Source: an uncultured Lachnospiraceae bacterium (GTDB lineage Bacteria > Bacillota > Clostridia > Lachnospirales > Lachnospiraceae). From it: DNA of 62,891 nt. The position numbers were made by a program, and so were the translations under genes. The notes beneath the pieces were generated by a model that was given only the letters and a program-made list of their open reading frames with translations, had not been told where the DNA came from and did not search any database. Shown here piece after piece: positions 43,193 through 51,457 of the stretch; position 1 is the stretch's first letter, and the number at the start of each line of letters is the position of its first letter. Where the stretch lies: the NCBI GenBank assembly GCA_949502235.1, contig CATBDC010000019.1, positions 1 to 62,891 of the forward strand, given 5' to 3'.

Positions 43193-44224
43193 ATGGAAAA
43201 AGTGGATGGCAGTATGGAGATCCTTAGTGCCATGCAGGTTACAGCAGATATGGAGGGGCTGGATGCACAGAGCAAGCTTATCTTACACAGCAAGGAAGTG
43301 CTTGCAATCATTCTCAAGGAAACCGTGGCGGAATATAAGGATTATTCTAAAGAAGAGATTATGGAGTTTATTGAGGCTGACTCCATTACGGGTTCGAAGG
43401 AGGTTTCTCCTGGAAGGACAAATACCACGGTAAAAGGAGACAGCGCGGAATTTGCCATGCTGAATGAGAAGGTGTCCTTTTTTGACTTGCTGTTCCGGGC
43501 GAAGAATCCGGAACTTTCTACAGAGGATATGCAGATAGATCTTCACATAGACGTAGAGTCGCAGAAAACTTATAAGCCAGGGTATCCTATTGAGAAGAGG
43601 GGGATGTATTATCTTGCCAGGAGCTTATCATCCCAATTAACGTTGGTAACAAATAATATGGATTACAGCGGACTAGAGAAATGCCTGAGTATTTGGATCT
43701 GCCGGGATGATGTCCCTCAGGGTATGCGTTACAGCATATCGACTTATGAAGTTGTAAACACCAAGAATACCTGCGCTTCCAGTGTGGGAAAAGAAAATTA
43801 CGATTTAATGACACTTATTGTTATCAAATTGGGGAATGAGGTGTATAATGGAGAAGAAGGGGACGAAGGGTATGAACTCTTACGTTTTCTGAGCGTGCTA
43901 ATGTATCCTCATAAAGACAGCTTTATGGATACAATGAAAGAATATATTGATTTTTCTAACAATCAGGAATTGCGGAAGGAGGGTGATGGTATGATCGGAT
44001 TTGGACACACAATTTGGGAGGAAGGTATCCGCATAGGAGAGGAACGGAGTGCGCAGACGATTGCGGAAAAGGATGCTGTGATTGCGGAAAAGGATAGTGT
44101 TATTGTACGTCTACAGCGGGAAAAGGATACTGCTGATACTGCTCTTGCGGAAAAGGATAATACTATTGCGCAGCTACAGAGGCAGCTTGCTCTATTGACA
44201 AAGCTTGCTGCCCCTAATAATTAG
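43193..44224 (+). CDS. Rpn-type PD-(D/E)XK protein, divergent paralogue
   Basis: This 343-aa protein resembles the Rpn group in architecture but is far from the copy at 512. Residues 1-60 are helical, then comes KEVSPGRTNTTVKGDSAEF, a feature of the Lachnospiraceae variants. The nuclease-like core has LHIDVESQKTYKPGYPIEKR with the D-x-ExQ pattern (IDVESQ). The C-terminus is a coiled coil with several EKDxxI units (AEKDAVIAEKDSVIVRLQ). GGGAGGAAAAGT precedes the start. A hairpin terminator and then a miniature element follow. A role in recombination or genome rearrangement is possible; nothing local indicates a target. Confidence 0.8.
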   Translation: MEKVDGSMEILSAMQVTADMEGLDAQSKLILHSKEVLAIILKETVAEYKDYSKEEIMEFIEADSITGSKEVSPGRTNTTVKGDSAEFAMLNEKVSFFDLLFRAKNPELSTEDMQIDLHIDVESQKTYKPGYPIEKRGMYYLARSLSSQLTLVTNNMDYSGLEKCLSIWICRDDVPQGMRYSISTYEVVNTKNTCASSVGKENYDLMTLIVIKLGNEVYNGEEGDEGYELLRFLSVLMYPHKDSFMDTMKEYIDFSNNQELRKEGDGMIGFGHTIWEEGIRIGEERSAQTIAEKDAVIAEKDSVIVRLQREKDTADTALAEKDNTIAQLQRQLALLTKLAAPNN

Positions 44225-44348
44225 ATTCAGCAGTTATATCCGGAAAGCCGGAATGGAAGACGGATTTTTTAAAAGCATGTAATATGATGAAATATATTCT
44301 GGAAAGACAGAAATGTATGAGTCATTGATAAAGGTTTAGCAAGAGAAG

Positions 44349-44386
44349 CGCCGTTTCTTAGATAACTGATTATCTGGGAAACGGCG
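44349..44386 (+). terminator. Terminator-like hairpin after the Rpn paralogue
   Basis: CGCCGTTTC and GAAACGGCG, extended by AGATAA/TTATCT, form a long stem followed by ATTTC. It lies about 125 bp downstream of the stop codon. Confidence 0.65.
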
Positions 44387-44400
44387 ATTTCAATATAAGC

Positions 44401-44545
44401 GTTACTGTTCACACCCTGCGGGTGCTCCAGTAACGGCATCCGGCCATTAAAAGTCATCTTCGGTGAGGGGCCGGATGCCAGGTAGCCGCTATTTCTTTGG
44501 CCGGACACCGTGCAGCGTGGTGCACGGTGCCATGTGAACAATAAC
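44401..44545. mobile_element. 145-bp GTTACTG miniature element with TATAAGC direct repeats
   Basis: GTTACTGTTCACACCCTGCG begins it and GTGAACAATAAC ends it. Inside are GGCATCCGGCC...GGCCGGATGCC and GGCCGGACACCGTGC/GCACGGTGCC hairpins. TATAAGC occurs exactly at both borders (44394-44400 and 44546-44552). A second copy of the same length, about 90 percent identical, is at 47595-47739. No gene is encoded. Confidence 0.85.
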
Positions 44546-44584
44546 TATAAGCACTTAATCAACTGCACAGATGGAAAATATTTA

Positions 44585-44629
44585 TTGCTTAGGTTATTAC
44601 CCATGTGTTATAGTGTGGGTGGGTAATAA
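44585..44629 (+). promoter_or_regulatory. larB promoter with perfect inverted repeat
   Basis: TTGCTT (44585-44590) and TATAGT (44609-44614) are possible -35 and -10 boxes. TTATTACCCA (44594-44603) and TGGGTAATAA (44620-44629) form a perfect 10-bp inverted repeat that straddles the -10, a good place for a repressor. The binding protein is unknown; nickel or lactate response would fit the operon. Confidence 0.6.
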
Positions 44630-44669
44630 AGTGGATAATAAATGACAGCTTTAAAATGTGGAGGAATCT

Positions 44670-45419
44670 ATGGACACAAGAGAGGCTTTAACAAAATTAA
44701 AAAATGGTGAAATGACGGTAGAGGAGGCGGAGCTGTATTTCCGCAGGCAGCCCTTCGAGGAGCTGGGCTATGCGAAGCTTGACACTCACAGGAAGCTTCG
44801 TTCCGGTTTCCCGGAGGTGATTTTCTGTATGGGAAAGGCAGATAAGCACCTTTTAGAAATCGTTGGAAGGCTTTATGAGGCAGCGGGCGAGGTGATGGGT
44901 ACAAGGGCCACGAAGGAGCAGTATGCGCTTTTAAAGGAACGATACCCGCTGCTTGAATATGACGAAGTATCAAAAATAATAAAAATCGAAAAACCAGATA
45001 AAAAGCGTGTGGGATGTATCACGGTCTGCACAGCCGGGACGGCGGATATTGCAGTGGCAGAGGAAGCGGCCCAGGTGGCAGAATATTTCGGGGCCCATGT
45101 GGAACGTGTCTATGACGTGGGGGTGAGCGGCCTTCACAGGCTTCTTTCAAGTATGGAGACGATACAGAAGGCGAACTGTGTCATTACAGTTGCAGGAATG
45201 GAGGGCGCTCTTGGGAGTGTTATCGGAGGGCTTGTGGATAAGCCGGTCATTGCAGTGCCCACGTCTGTAGGGTATGGAGCTAATATGAAGGGAATTTCAG
45301 CCCTTCTTACGATGATTAATTCCTGCGCAAACGGAGTTGCGGTTGTAAATATTGACAATGGGTACGGGGCAGGATATATGGCTGCACAGATTAATAAACT
45401 GGGGGTAGAACATGAGTAA
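44670..45419 (+). CDS. larB: Nickel pincer cofactor biosynthesis protein LarB
   Basis: This 249-aa protein is LarB, which carboxylates and hydrolyses nicotinic acid adenine dinucleotide to start the nickel-pincer cofactor of lactate racemase-like enzymes. The PurE-like half contains VCTAGTADIAVAEEAAQVAE, DVGVSGLHRL, VAGMEGALGSVIGGLVD and AVPTSVGYGA, all typical. ATG 44670 follows TGGAGGAATCT. It overlaps larC by 8 bp. No larA (the racemase) lies in this window, so the user enzyme must be elsewhere. Confidence 0.95.
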   Translation: MDTREALTKLKNGEMTVEEAELYFRRQPFEELGYAKLDTHRKLRSGFPEVIFCMGKADKHLLEIVGRLYEAAGEVMGTRATKEQYALLKERYPLLEYDEVSKIIKIEKPDKKRVGCITVCTAGTADIAVAEEAAQVAEYFGAHVERVYDVGVSGLHRLLSSMETIQKANCVITVAGMEGALGSVIGGLVDKPVIAVPTSVGYGANMKGISALLTMINSCANGVAVVNIDNGYGAGYMAAQINKLGVEHE

Positions 45420-46791
45420 GACATTGTATTTGGAATGTTACAGCGGAATCAGCGGAGATATGACAGTAGGAGCGCTTCTGGATCTTGGAGCGGATCAGAC
45501 TGTTTTGGAGGAGCAGCTTAAAAGTCTTCCGGTGGAAGGGTATGAGACTATCATAAGCAGGGTGAAAAAATCAGGGCTTGCGGCCTGTGATTTTAACGTG
45601 GTTCTCGACAAAGAACATGAGAATCACGATCATGACAATGAATATCTGTATGGGCAAGAGCACGGACACGATCACGACTGCATACATGACCATGAACATT
45701 CCCACGGCCACATACATGAGCATATACATGACCATGGACATTCCCACGGGCACAGTCATGACCATGAGCATTCTCACGGCCACAATCATGACCATGAACA
45801 TCCTCACGGCCACTCCCATGACCACGCCCACAGGGGGCTTCCGGAGATTTTAAAAATTATTGAGAACTCCGGGATGACGGAGGGGGCAAAGAAAACAGCA
45901 TCAGATATTTTCCATATTCTTGCCCAGGCTGAAGCGAAGGCCCACGGGACAAGCCTTCAGGAAGTACATTTTCACGAGGTAGGCGCCGTGGATTCTATTG
46001 TGGATATTGCTGCCGCTGCTATCTGTCTTGACAATCTGGGTATTACGGAGGTGATTGTGCCGGAGCTCTATGAAGGACGCGGGGTGATCCGCTGCCAGCA
46101 CGGGCTGATACCGGTTCCGGTTCCGGCAACGGCAAATATTGCACAGATGCACCATCTCACCCTGCACATGACAGAGACAGAGGCAGAGCTTGTTACCCCC
46201 ACAGGCGCGGCAATTGCGGCGGCAGTCCGCACATCGGACAGGCTTCCGGCAAGATACAGGATTTTAAAGACCGGGCTGGGTGCGGGAAAGCGGGACTATG
46301 GAAGGACGAGTATCCTTCGGGCAATGCTGATTGAAGAAGAAAAGGGCTCCCCGGATACGATTTATAAGCTGGAGACAAATATAGATGACTGTACGGGAGA
46401 GGCACTGGGGTATGTGATGGAAAGGCTTCTTGAGGCGGGAGCCAGAGATGTCCATTATATGCCGGTGTTTATGAAAAAAAACCGTCCTGCTTATCAGCTT
46501 AATATTATCTGTAAGGAAGAGCAGATTGAGGCTCTTGAGGATATCATTTTTGCGGAAACTACCACTATCGGAATCCGGAGAGTGCAGATGGAGCGCACGG
46601 TATTGGATCGGGAGATAAAAAAAGTAAACACATCCCTTGGAGAAGTGAAGGTGAAAATCTGCAGCCTTAAGGAAGGCAGGCGCATCTATCCGGAATATGA
46701 AAGCGCTGCGGCAATCTGCAGGAATACCGGGTTCTCCTATCAGGAGATATTAAAAAGAATCTGCCGTGAGGTGACTGATGAAGAGCTATAG
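45412..46791 (+). CDS. larC: Nickel pincer cofactor nickel-insertion protein LarC with long His-rich insert
   Basis: This 459-aa protein is the LarC cyclometallase, which inserts nickel into the pincer using CTP. The family start LECYSGISGDMTVGALLDLG and the conserved HFHEVGAVDSIVDIAA and LETNIDDCTGEALGYVME blocks are intact. Residues about 66-140 are a histidine-aspartate-glutamate tract with repeated HDHEHSHGH units, presumably to bind or store nickel. In some lactobacilli LarC is made as two parts by frameshifting; here it is one continuous frame. It overlaps larB and larE, giving a coupled operon. Confidence 0.95.
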   Translation: MSKTLYLECYSGISGDMTVGALLDLGADQTVLEEQLKSLPVEGYETIISRVKKSGLAACDFNVVLDKEHENHDHDNEYLYGQEHGHDHDCIHDHEHSHGHIHEHIHDHGHSHGHSHDHEHSHGHNHDHEHPHGHSHDHAHRGLPEILKIIENSGMTEGAKKTASDIFHILAQAEAKAHGTSLQEVHFHEVGAVDSIVDIAAAAICLDNLGITEVIVPELYEGRGVIRCQHGLIPVPVPATANIAQMHHLTLHMTETEAELVTPTGAAIAAAVRTSDRLPARYRILKTGLGAGKRDYGRTSILRAMLIEEEKGSPDTIYKLETNIDDCTGEALGYVMERLLEAGARDVHYMPVFMKKNRPAYQLNIICKEEQIEALEDIIFAETTTIGIRRVQMERTVLDREIKKVNTSLGEVKVKICSLKEGRRIYPEYESAAAICRNTGFSYQEILKRICREVTDEEL

Positions 46792-47644
46792 GGAGAAAGT
46801 GGAAGAATTAAAAAGGAGAATGGAAGGCTATTCATCAGAGGCTGCAGCGGTAGCATTCTCCGGAGGGGTGGACAGCAGCCTTTTGCTCAAAATGGCCTGT
46901 GATGGGGCAAAGGAGACGGGGCAGAAGGTATATGGCATATTTCTTCATACAATGCTTCATCCGGCGGAGGATGCCGGAAACGCAGAAAGGGTTGCAAAAG
47001 AGGCGGGGGCCGAATTTGTTGTGCTGAAGGTTGATGAGCTTGCAGCAGCGGGAATAGAGGACAATCCTGTGAACAGATGTTATCTCTGCAAGAAATGTTT
47101 ATTTACAGAGCTTCGGAAAAAGGCGGAAGAGTTAGGAGTCAGACGGATATTAGAAGGGACGAATGAGGACGATCTGCACGTATACCGCCCGGGGATTCAG
47201 GCGGTGCGTGAATTAGGGATTCTAAGCCCTCTGGCAGAGGCAGGACTTACAAAGAAGGAGGTAAGAAGCCTTGCAAGGGAATATGGAATTTCCGTATCAG
47301 GCAGGGCCTCCTCCCCTTGTCTTGCCACAAGATTCCCCTATGGAACCAGATTATGCTACGAGGATATGAGACGGGTAGAAAAAGGCGAGGAGCATTTGAA
47401 GAAACTGGGGCTTTTTAATGTGCGTCTGCGGGTGCATAAGGATGTAGCCAGAATTGAGGTGGATTCTGACGCACTGCTGACAGTAGTTCACTTCAGAAAA
47501 GAAATCACTGACTGCTTAAAAAAGCTGGGCTACACCTATGTTACCCTGGATCTTGAAGGCTTCCGTTCAGGAAGTATGGATGTAACCCTTATTCGTTACT
47601 GTTCACACCCTGCGGGTGCTCCAGTAACGTCATCCGGCCATTGA
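46778..47644 (+). CDS. larE: ATP-dependent sulfur transferase LarE
   Basis: This 288-aa enzyme adds sulfur atoms to the pincer precursor. The PP-loop AVAFSGGVDSSLLL binds ATP. Cysteine groups NRCYLCKKCLF and RASSPCLATRFPYG supply the sulfur donor cysteine(s) or a cluster. TYVTLDLEGFRSGSMD is the usual end of the family. The final 17 or so residues (from RYCSHPAG) are encoded by the 5' part of a 145-bp miniature element inserted at 47595, so the native C-terminus has been replaced. Removing the element would give an end of about TLIPPRTEA. Function is probably retained since the conserved part is complete. Confidence 0.93.
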   Translation: MKSYREKVEELKRRMEGYSSEAAAVAFSGGVDSSLLLKMACDGAKETGQKVYGIFLHTMLHPAEDAGNAERVAKEAGAEFVVLKVDELAAAGIEDNPVNRCYLCKKCLFTELRKKAEELGVRRILEGTNEDDLHVYRPGIQAVRELGILSPLAEAGLTKKEVRSLAREYGISVSGRASSPCLATRFPYGTRLCYEDMRRVEKGEEHLKKLGLFNVRLRVHKDVARIEVDSDALLTVVHFRKEITDCLKKLGYTYVTLDLEGFRSGSMDVTLIRYCSHPAGAPVTSSGH

Positions 47645-47739
47645 AAGTCACCTTCGGTGAGGGGCCGGATGCAAGGCAGCCACTACTTCTTTGGCCGGAC
47701 ACCGTGCAGTGTGGTGCACGGTGCCGTGTGAACAGTAAC
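47595..47739. mobile_element. 145-bp GTTACTG miniature element inserted in the larE 3' end
   Basis: It has the same length and layout as 44401-44545. CCTTATTC (inside the longer TAACCCTTATTC) occurs on both sides, at 47583-47594 and 47736-47747, as a target-site duplication would. It rewrites the end of larE and lies 2 bp from the end of the convergent PII-like gene. Confidence 0.85.
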
Positions 47740-47741
47740 CC

Positions 47742-48425
47742 TTATTCCTCCTCGGACAGAAGCCTAAGCCCGGCGGTGCTTGTAACCGGAAGGGAGAAGA
47801 TAATCCCTCCGGCCGGGCTTTTGGGGCCGGCCTGTGCCATAACAGCCTTCATGATGTCATTTTTCTGAGAAGAACGGACAACAATAAATATCATTTCCTT
47901 TTCTTCGGCAAGCGAAATGCCGAAGAATTTTTTTGCATGCTCCATTCCTGTTCCCTTTGCATGAATGACAGTCCCGCCGGGAGCATGGGCGCTTCTGGCG
48001 GCATCCATAATTGTATCGGTGTATCCTGCATTTGCAATGGTAATAAGAAGTTCATATTCTGTTCCCTTCAATGTGCTTTCCTCCTTTATGGAAATATCCT
48101 GTCCATCGGTGATATAATGAAGCGCCTTTTTTCCATAAATACTGCTGAATGGGATAAGAAAGGCAATTCCCCTGCCGGGAATATCTATTTTTACTTTGTG
48201 ATAAAGCTCCTTTTTTATTATTTTCCATGTACCCGGGGTGACAAAAGCCATATAAATTACTTTTTCTGTAGCTTCCATGCCCAGATAATCGAGAATTGCG
48301 CTGTTTGCCGTGCCTACCGCAAGCACGGACAGTGTTACGTGAATTTTGCAGTGCTTAAAGAATGCAATAAATTTGTCGCGCATTCCCCGGTTTGTTATAA
48401 TTCCCATAATATAGAGCTCGTTCAT
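47742..48425 (-). CDS. Tandem PII-like protein
   Basis: This 227-aa protein has two PII-like ferredoxin-fold halves. The first half runs from MNELYIMGIITNRGMRDKF to IPFSSIYG. The second runs from YELLITIANAGYTDTIMDAA to GIIFSLPVTS and includes GGTVIHAKGTG, the nucleotide-loop equivalent. It lies 35 bp upstream, in transcription order after, the DUF1538 membrane protein gene on the same strand. PII proteins often regulate a neighbouring transporter, so it should control the DUF1538 protein. No T-loop tyrosine modification site is evident. Its stop codon region overlaps the larE-side direct repeat. Confidence 0.8.
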   Translation of the reverse strand: MNELYIMGIITNRGMRDKFIAFFKHCKIHVTLSVLAVGTANSAILDYLGMEATEKVIYMAFVTPGTWKIIKKELYHKVKIDIPGRGIAFLIPFSSIYGKKALHYITDGQDISIKEESTLKGTEYELLITIANAGYTDTIMDAARSAHAPGGTVIHAKGTGMEHAKKFFGISLAEEKEMIFIVVRSSQKNDIMKAVMAQAGPKSPAGGIIFSLPVTSTAGLRLLSEEE

Positions 48426-48460
48426 GGCTAAAATCCTTTCTTAAGGGATAATTTACAAGT

Positions 48461-49993
48461 TTATAATTCAATGATATCATCCTCATCCCATGTGTCAAGA
48501 TAGGAAACGGAAAGCTCCTCTCTGCGCTCATTTTTCAGAGCCATAAATCGATATACAGAGCCCAGAAGCTGAATTGCAATAGGCGGGGTCATGGCAACCA
48601 TAGCTACAATCCCAAACGCATCCTGCACAATATTTCCGCCTATTGCCTGGCACGCTCCCATAGCAAAAGGAAGAAGAAAGGCGGCAGTCATAGGGCCGGA
48701 GGCAACACCGCCGGAGTCAAAGGCAATAGCTGTAAATATTTTCGGTACAAAAAAGGATAATAGCAGAGCAAGTACATAACCCGGTATAATAAACCAGAAT
48801 ATAGAGATGCCCGTAAGTACACGAATCATAGCTAACCCTACAGAAACGGCAACGCCAAGGGACAGGGAAAGCCCCATAGATTTTCCGGAGATGGAACCAG
48901 AGGTGATTTCCTCCACCTGTTCCATCAGCACGTACACTGCCGGCTCAGCTTTTACAATAAAGAATCCGATCAGCATTCCGACAGGAATGATAATCCACCG
49001 GAAGGGAAGCCCCGCCATAATCTGTCCCAGATAGTTTCCGGCAGGCATAAAGCCTACATTTACTCCTGTGAGAAAGAGGACTAAGCCGATATAGGTATAT
49101 AGAATACCAATCCCAATTTTATAAAGCGTCTTTTTCTTAAGCTTTAAAGATACTGCCTGAAAAAAGGCAAAAAACAGGACAATCGGGAGAAGGGATACAG
49201 CGATATCTTTTATGTATTCAGGAAAGCCTGATGCAAAATAATGCCACATTTCTACAGAATTTTCAAGCTCTGGCAGTGTCTTGGGGGTGTAGCCTGTCTC
49301 CTCCGGATGATAAAGGAGGCCCAGGATAAGGACCGCAAGAATGGGACCGATAGAGCAGAGGGAAACAAGACCAAAGCTGTCGTCCTCCGCATGCTTATCA
49401 CTTCGGACCGCAGCAAAGCCTACGCCGAGAGCCATGATGAATGGAACCGTCATGGGACCTGTGGTAACCCCTCCTGAGTCAAAGGCCACCGCCAGAAAAT
49501 TTTTCGGTACACAAGCGGCAAGTATAAATACAAAAATATAAAACAGAATTAAAAGAGGTGCCAGTGCTTTTGAAAACAGCATACGGAGCATAGCGGCAAC
49601 CAGAAATATTCCCACCCCGCAGGCAACGGACAGAATCAGCGTCATATTGGGAATGGAAGGAACCTGCTCTGCAAGAACCTGAAGGTCTGGCTCTGAAATT
49701 GTTATGATAAATCCGAGAATAAAGCATAAAAGAAGCACCACAGGAAGCTTCCGGGTGGAAGCCATCTTCGTACCCACACGCTCGCCCATGGGCGACATGG
49801 CAAGCTCTGCCCCCAGAGTAAAAAACATCATTCCAATAATAAGCAGAAACGATCCGAAAATAAAAAGAAGCAGAATACTTGAGGGGACAGGGGCAATTGT
49901 AAAGGAAAGAACCAGCACGATTCCAATGATAGGAAATACGGCGGTTAAGGCTTCCTTAAGCTTTTCGGCAAACCTGGTACGGTAATCATTCAT
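48461..49993 (-). CDS. DUF1538-family membrane protein (two DUF1538 repeats)
   Basis: This 510-aa integral membrane protein has about fourteen hydrophobic segments in two similar halves. Each half has a glycine-rich loop of the form AFDSGGVxxGPMT (VAFDSGGVTTGPMTVPFIMA and IAFDSGGVASGPMTAAFLLP). The arrangement suggests an inverted- or tandem-repeat transporter. It pairs with the tandem PII-like gene, so its activity probably responds to nucleotides or nitrogen/energy status. Substrate unknown. ATG 49993 (AAAGGAC nine bases before) is preferred over ATG 50020. Confidence 0.85.
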   Translation of the reverse strand: MNDYRTRFAEKLKEALTAVFPIIGIVLVLSFTIAPVPSSILLLFIFGSFLLIIGMMFFTLGAELAMSPMGERVGTKMASTRKLPVVLLLCFILGFIITISEPDLQVLAEQVPSIPNMTLILSVACGVGIFLVAAMLRMLFSKALAPLLILFYIFVFILAACVPKNFLAVAFDSGGVTTGPMTVPFIMALGVGFAAVRSDKHAEDDSFGLVSLCSIGPILAVLILGLLYHPEETGYTPKTLPELENSVEMWHYFASGFPEYIKDIAVSLLPIVLFFAFFQAVSLKLKKKTLYKIGIGILYTYIGLVLFLTGVNVGFMPAGNYLGQIMAGLPFRWIIIPVGMLIGFFIVKAEPAVYVLMEQVEEITSGSISGKSMGLSLSLGVAVSVGLAMIRVLTGISIFWFIIPGYVLALLLSFFVPKIFTAIAFDSGGVASGPMTAAFLLPFAMGACQAIGGNIVQDAFGIVAMVAMTPPIAIQLLGSVYRFMALKNERREELSVSYLDTWDEDDIIEL

Positions 49994-50121
49994 GAGGAGA
50001 TAGTCCTTTCTATAATACATGTGAAACGGCTGTCTATAAATAGCTTAACATGATATAAGGAAAGAGGCAAACTTTTTATGGATATTTAATATATACTCCT
50101 CATGAATGAAAATGTGGAATC

Positions 50122-51300
50122 CTAATTTTCAAAGGTACCCTTAATAACTATATTTTTATTTTTTATATGGAATTGCCCCCTTGCAATCACGGAATCTATA
50201 TACATATTCTTGTCTAAGAGAAGGATGTCCGCGTCACTGCCGGTACGGATACAGCCCTTTGAAGGGTACAGGCCATATGCCTTGGCCGGATTTACGGTAC
50301 ATAGCTTAAGTACAGTTTCCAATGGAATACCGCTTTCTCTTACGGCAATGCGTATTTCCTCATGCAGAGTAGACAGCTTTGTGGTCAGTAATTTTGCTTT
50401 TCCATTTTCCTGAGGAACGCTCATGCTTCCATTACCGTCAGAGCTCATCGTAACGTTATCTATTGGTACATTGTTTTCAATACAAACCTTTAATCCTTCA
50501 TGTAATGATATAGAGCTTAAAAAGCCGCTCTCCGGACGGACTCCTGCAGTAATGTCAATATAGCCGCCTTTTTTCGCATACTCCATTGCTTCTTTAAATA
50601 AAGAAGCACTTCGGTTAATATGCGTTGGTATAACCCTGGAAGCAGGTATATCTGTTTCATCAATCAGCCTGAATAAGTAGTTGAGCCCGTTTTGTCCGCT
50701 TCCCATGTGAAGATGTAAGGGACTGCATTTTCCAGACAGCATTCCCCCTAGAAAGGCCTGAGTCGCAATACGCCTGAATTCTTCATATGTCATTTCAGAT
50801 GACCGGTAGTCTGAAACAGCAACTTCACCGATTCCAATAATTTTATCCATAAGGATAATGTCCTTACGGGCGTCTCCGGTAATTGTTTTTAAAGGATATT
50901 CATAGGAACCAGTCATGATATAAGCGGTAATTCCTTCTTCTTCCAATCCCCTTGCTTTTGCGAGTAATGACTCATGGCTTCTTGCCGTGCCGTCTGTACC
51001 TAAAACACCGATTACTGTAGTAACTCCTGCGCTGGTTATTTCCGACAGCATAATTTCAGGTACACGGCTGTAGAAACCAGCCTCGCCCCCGCCGCCTGTG
51101 ATGTGTACATGTTGATCTACATAGCCGGGTACAGCAGCTGCATTTTGTCCATCGATTACTTCACAGGGCAGGCCGATAGTATCAGGATTAATCTCCGGTT
51201 GTATCTCAATAACCTTTTCATTGCATATGAGTATATCCTTTATTCCCATATGCCCGGGAGCGTATAAATCAACATTTTTTATTAATAGCAAGGGTTTCAT
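50122..51300 (-). CDS. iadA: Isoaspartyl (beta-aspartyl) dipeptidase
   Basis: This 392-aa amidohydrolase removes isoaspartyl residues from dipeptides formed by protein damage or by cyanophycin breakdown. It has the metal site GYVDQHVHITGGGGE, the GSYEYPLKTITGD and IPTHINRSASLF histidine block, and the catalytic aspartate in VTMSSDGNGS. Length matches IadA. No signal peptide is present. It lies upstream of an intergenic stretch with tRNA-Ser; the M20 amidohydrolase and transporter-like pair on the same strand suggest a peptide-scavenging neighbourhood. Confidence 0.93.
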   Translation of the reverse strand: MKPLLLIKNVDLYAPGHMGIKDILICNEKVIEIQPEINPDTIGLPCEVIDGQNAAAVPGYVDQHVHITGGGGEAGFYSRVPEIMLSEITSAGVTTVIGVLGTDGTARSHESLLAKARGLEEEGITAYIMTGSYEYPLKTITGDARKDIILMDKIIGIGEVAVSDYRSSEMTYEEFRRIATQAFLGGMLSGKCSPLHLHMGSGQNGLNYLFRLIDETDIPASRVIPTHINRSASLFKEAMEYAKKGGYIDITAGVRPESGFLSSISLHEGLKVCIENNVPIDNVTMSSDGNGSMSVPQENGKAKLLTTKLSTLHEEIRIAVRESGIPLETVLKLCTVNPAKAYGLYPSKGCIRTGSDADILLLDKNMYIDSVIARGQFHIKNKNIVIKGTFEN

Positions 51301-51430
51301 TCTTTATCCTCCAATTTCCGTGTTTGTATATAGTGCATAAAACACTTGTTTTTATTGCTCTGATTATAGCAAACCTGCCTAATATATTCAAATACAAATT
51401 ATTGCATGAAGGACATACGATCTTATTTAT

Positions 51431-51457
51431 GTTACTGTGAACGGAGTGAACAGCAGT
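51431..51457. repeat. Solo GTTACTG palindrome
   Basis: GTTACTGTGAACGGAGTGAA followed by CAGCAG is the inverted short form of the GTTACTG family. It lies in the 606-bp gap between iadA and the tRNA. The rest of this gap shows a GGCCGGTG/CACCGGCC hairpin (51523-51547) and AT-rich DNA, without a gene. Confidence 0.55.

Noticed and set aside
44269-44541. 90-aa minus-strand frame
   Set aside because: It lies almost wholly in the 145-bp miniature element and terminator; no binding site.
45571-45831. Met/Val-rich minus-strand and Thr/Met-rich plus-strand frames, and a CRISPR-like look
   Set aside because: These are other frames of the His-rich larC repeat. Units are coding, irregular and lack spacers, so it is not a CRISPR array.
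47641-47868. 75-aa plus-strand frame after larE
   Set aside because: It begins in the miniature element and continues antisense to the PII-like gene.
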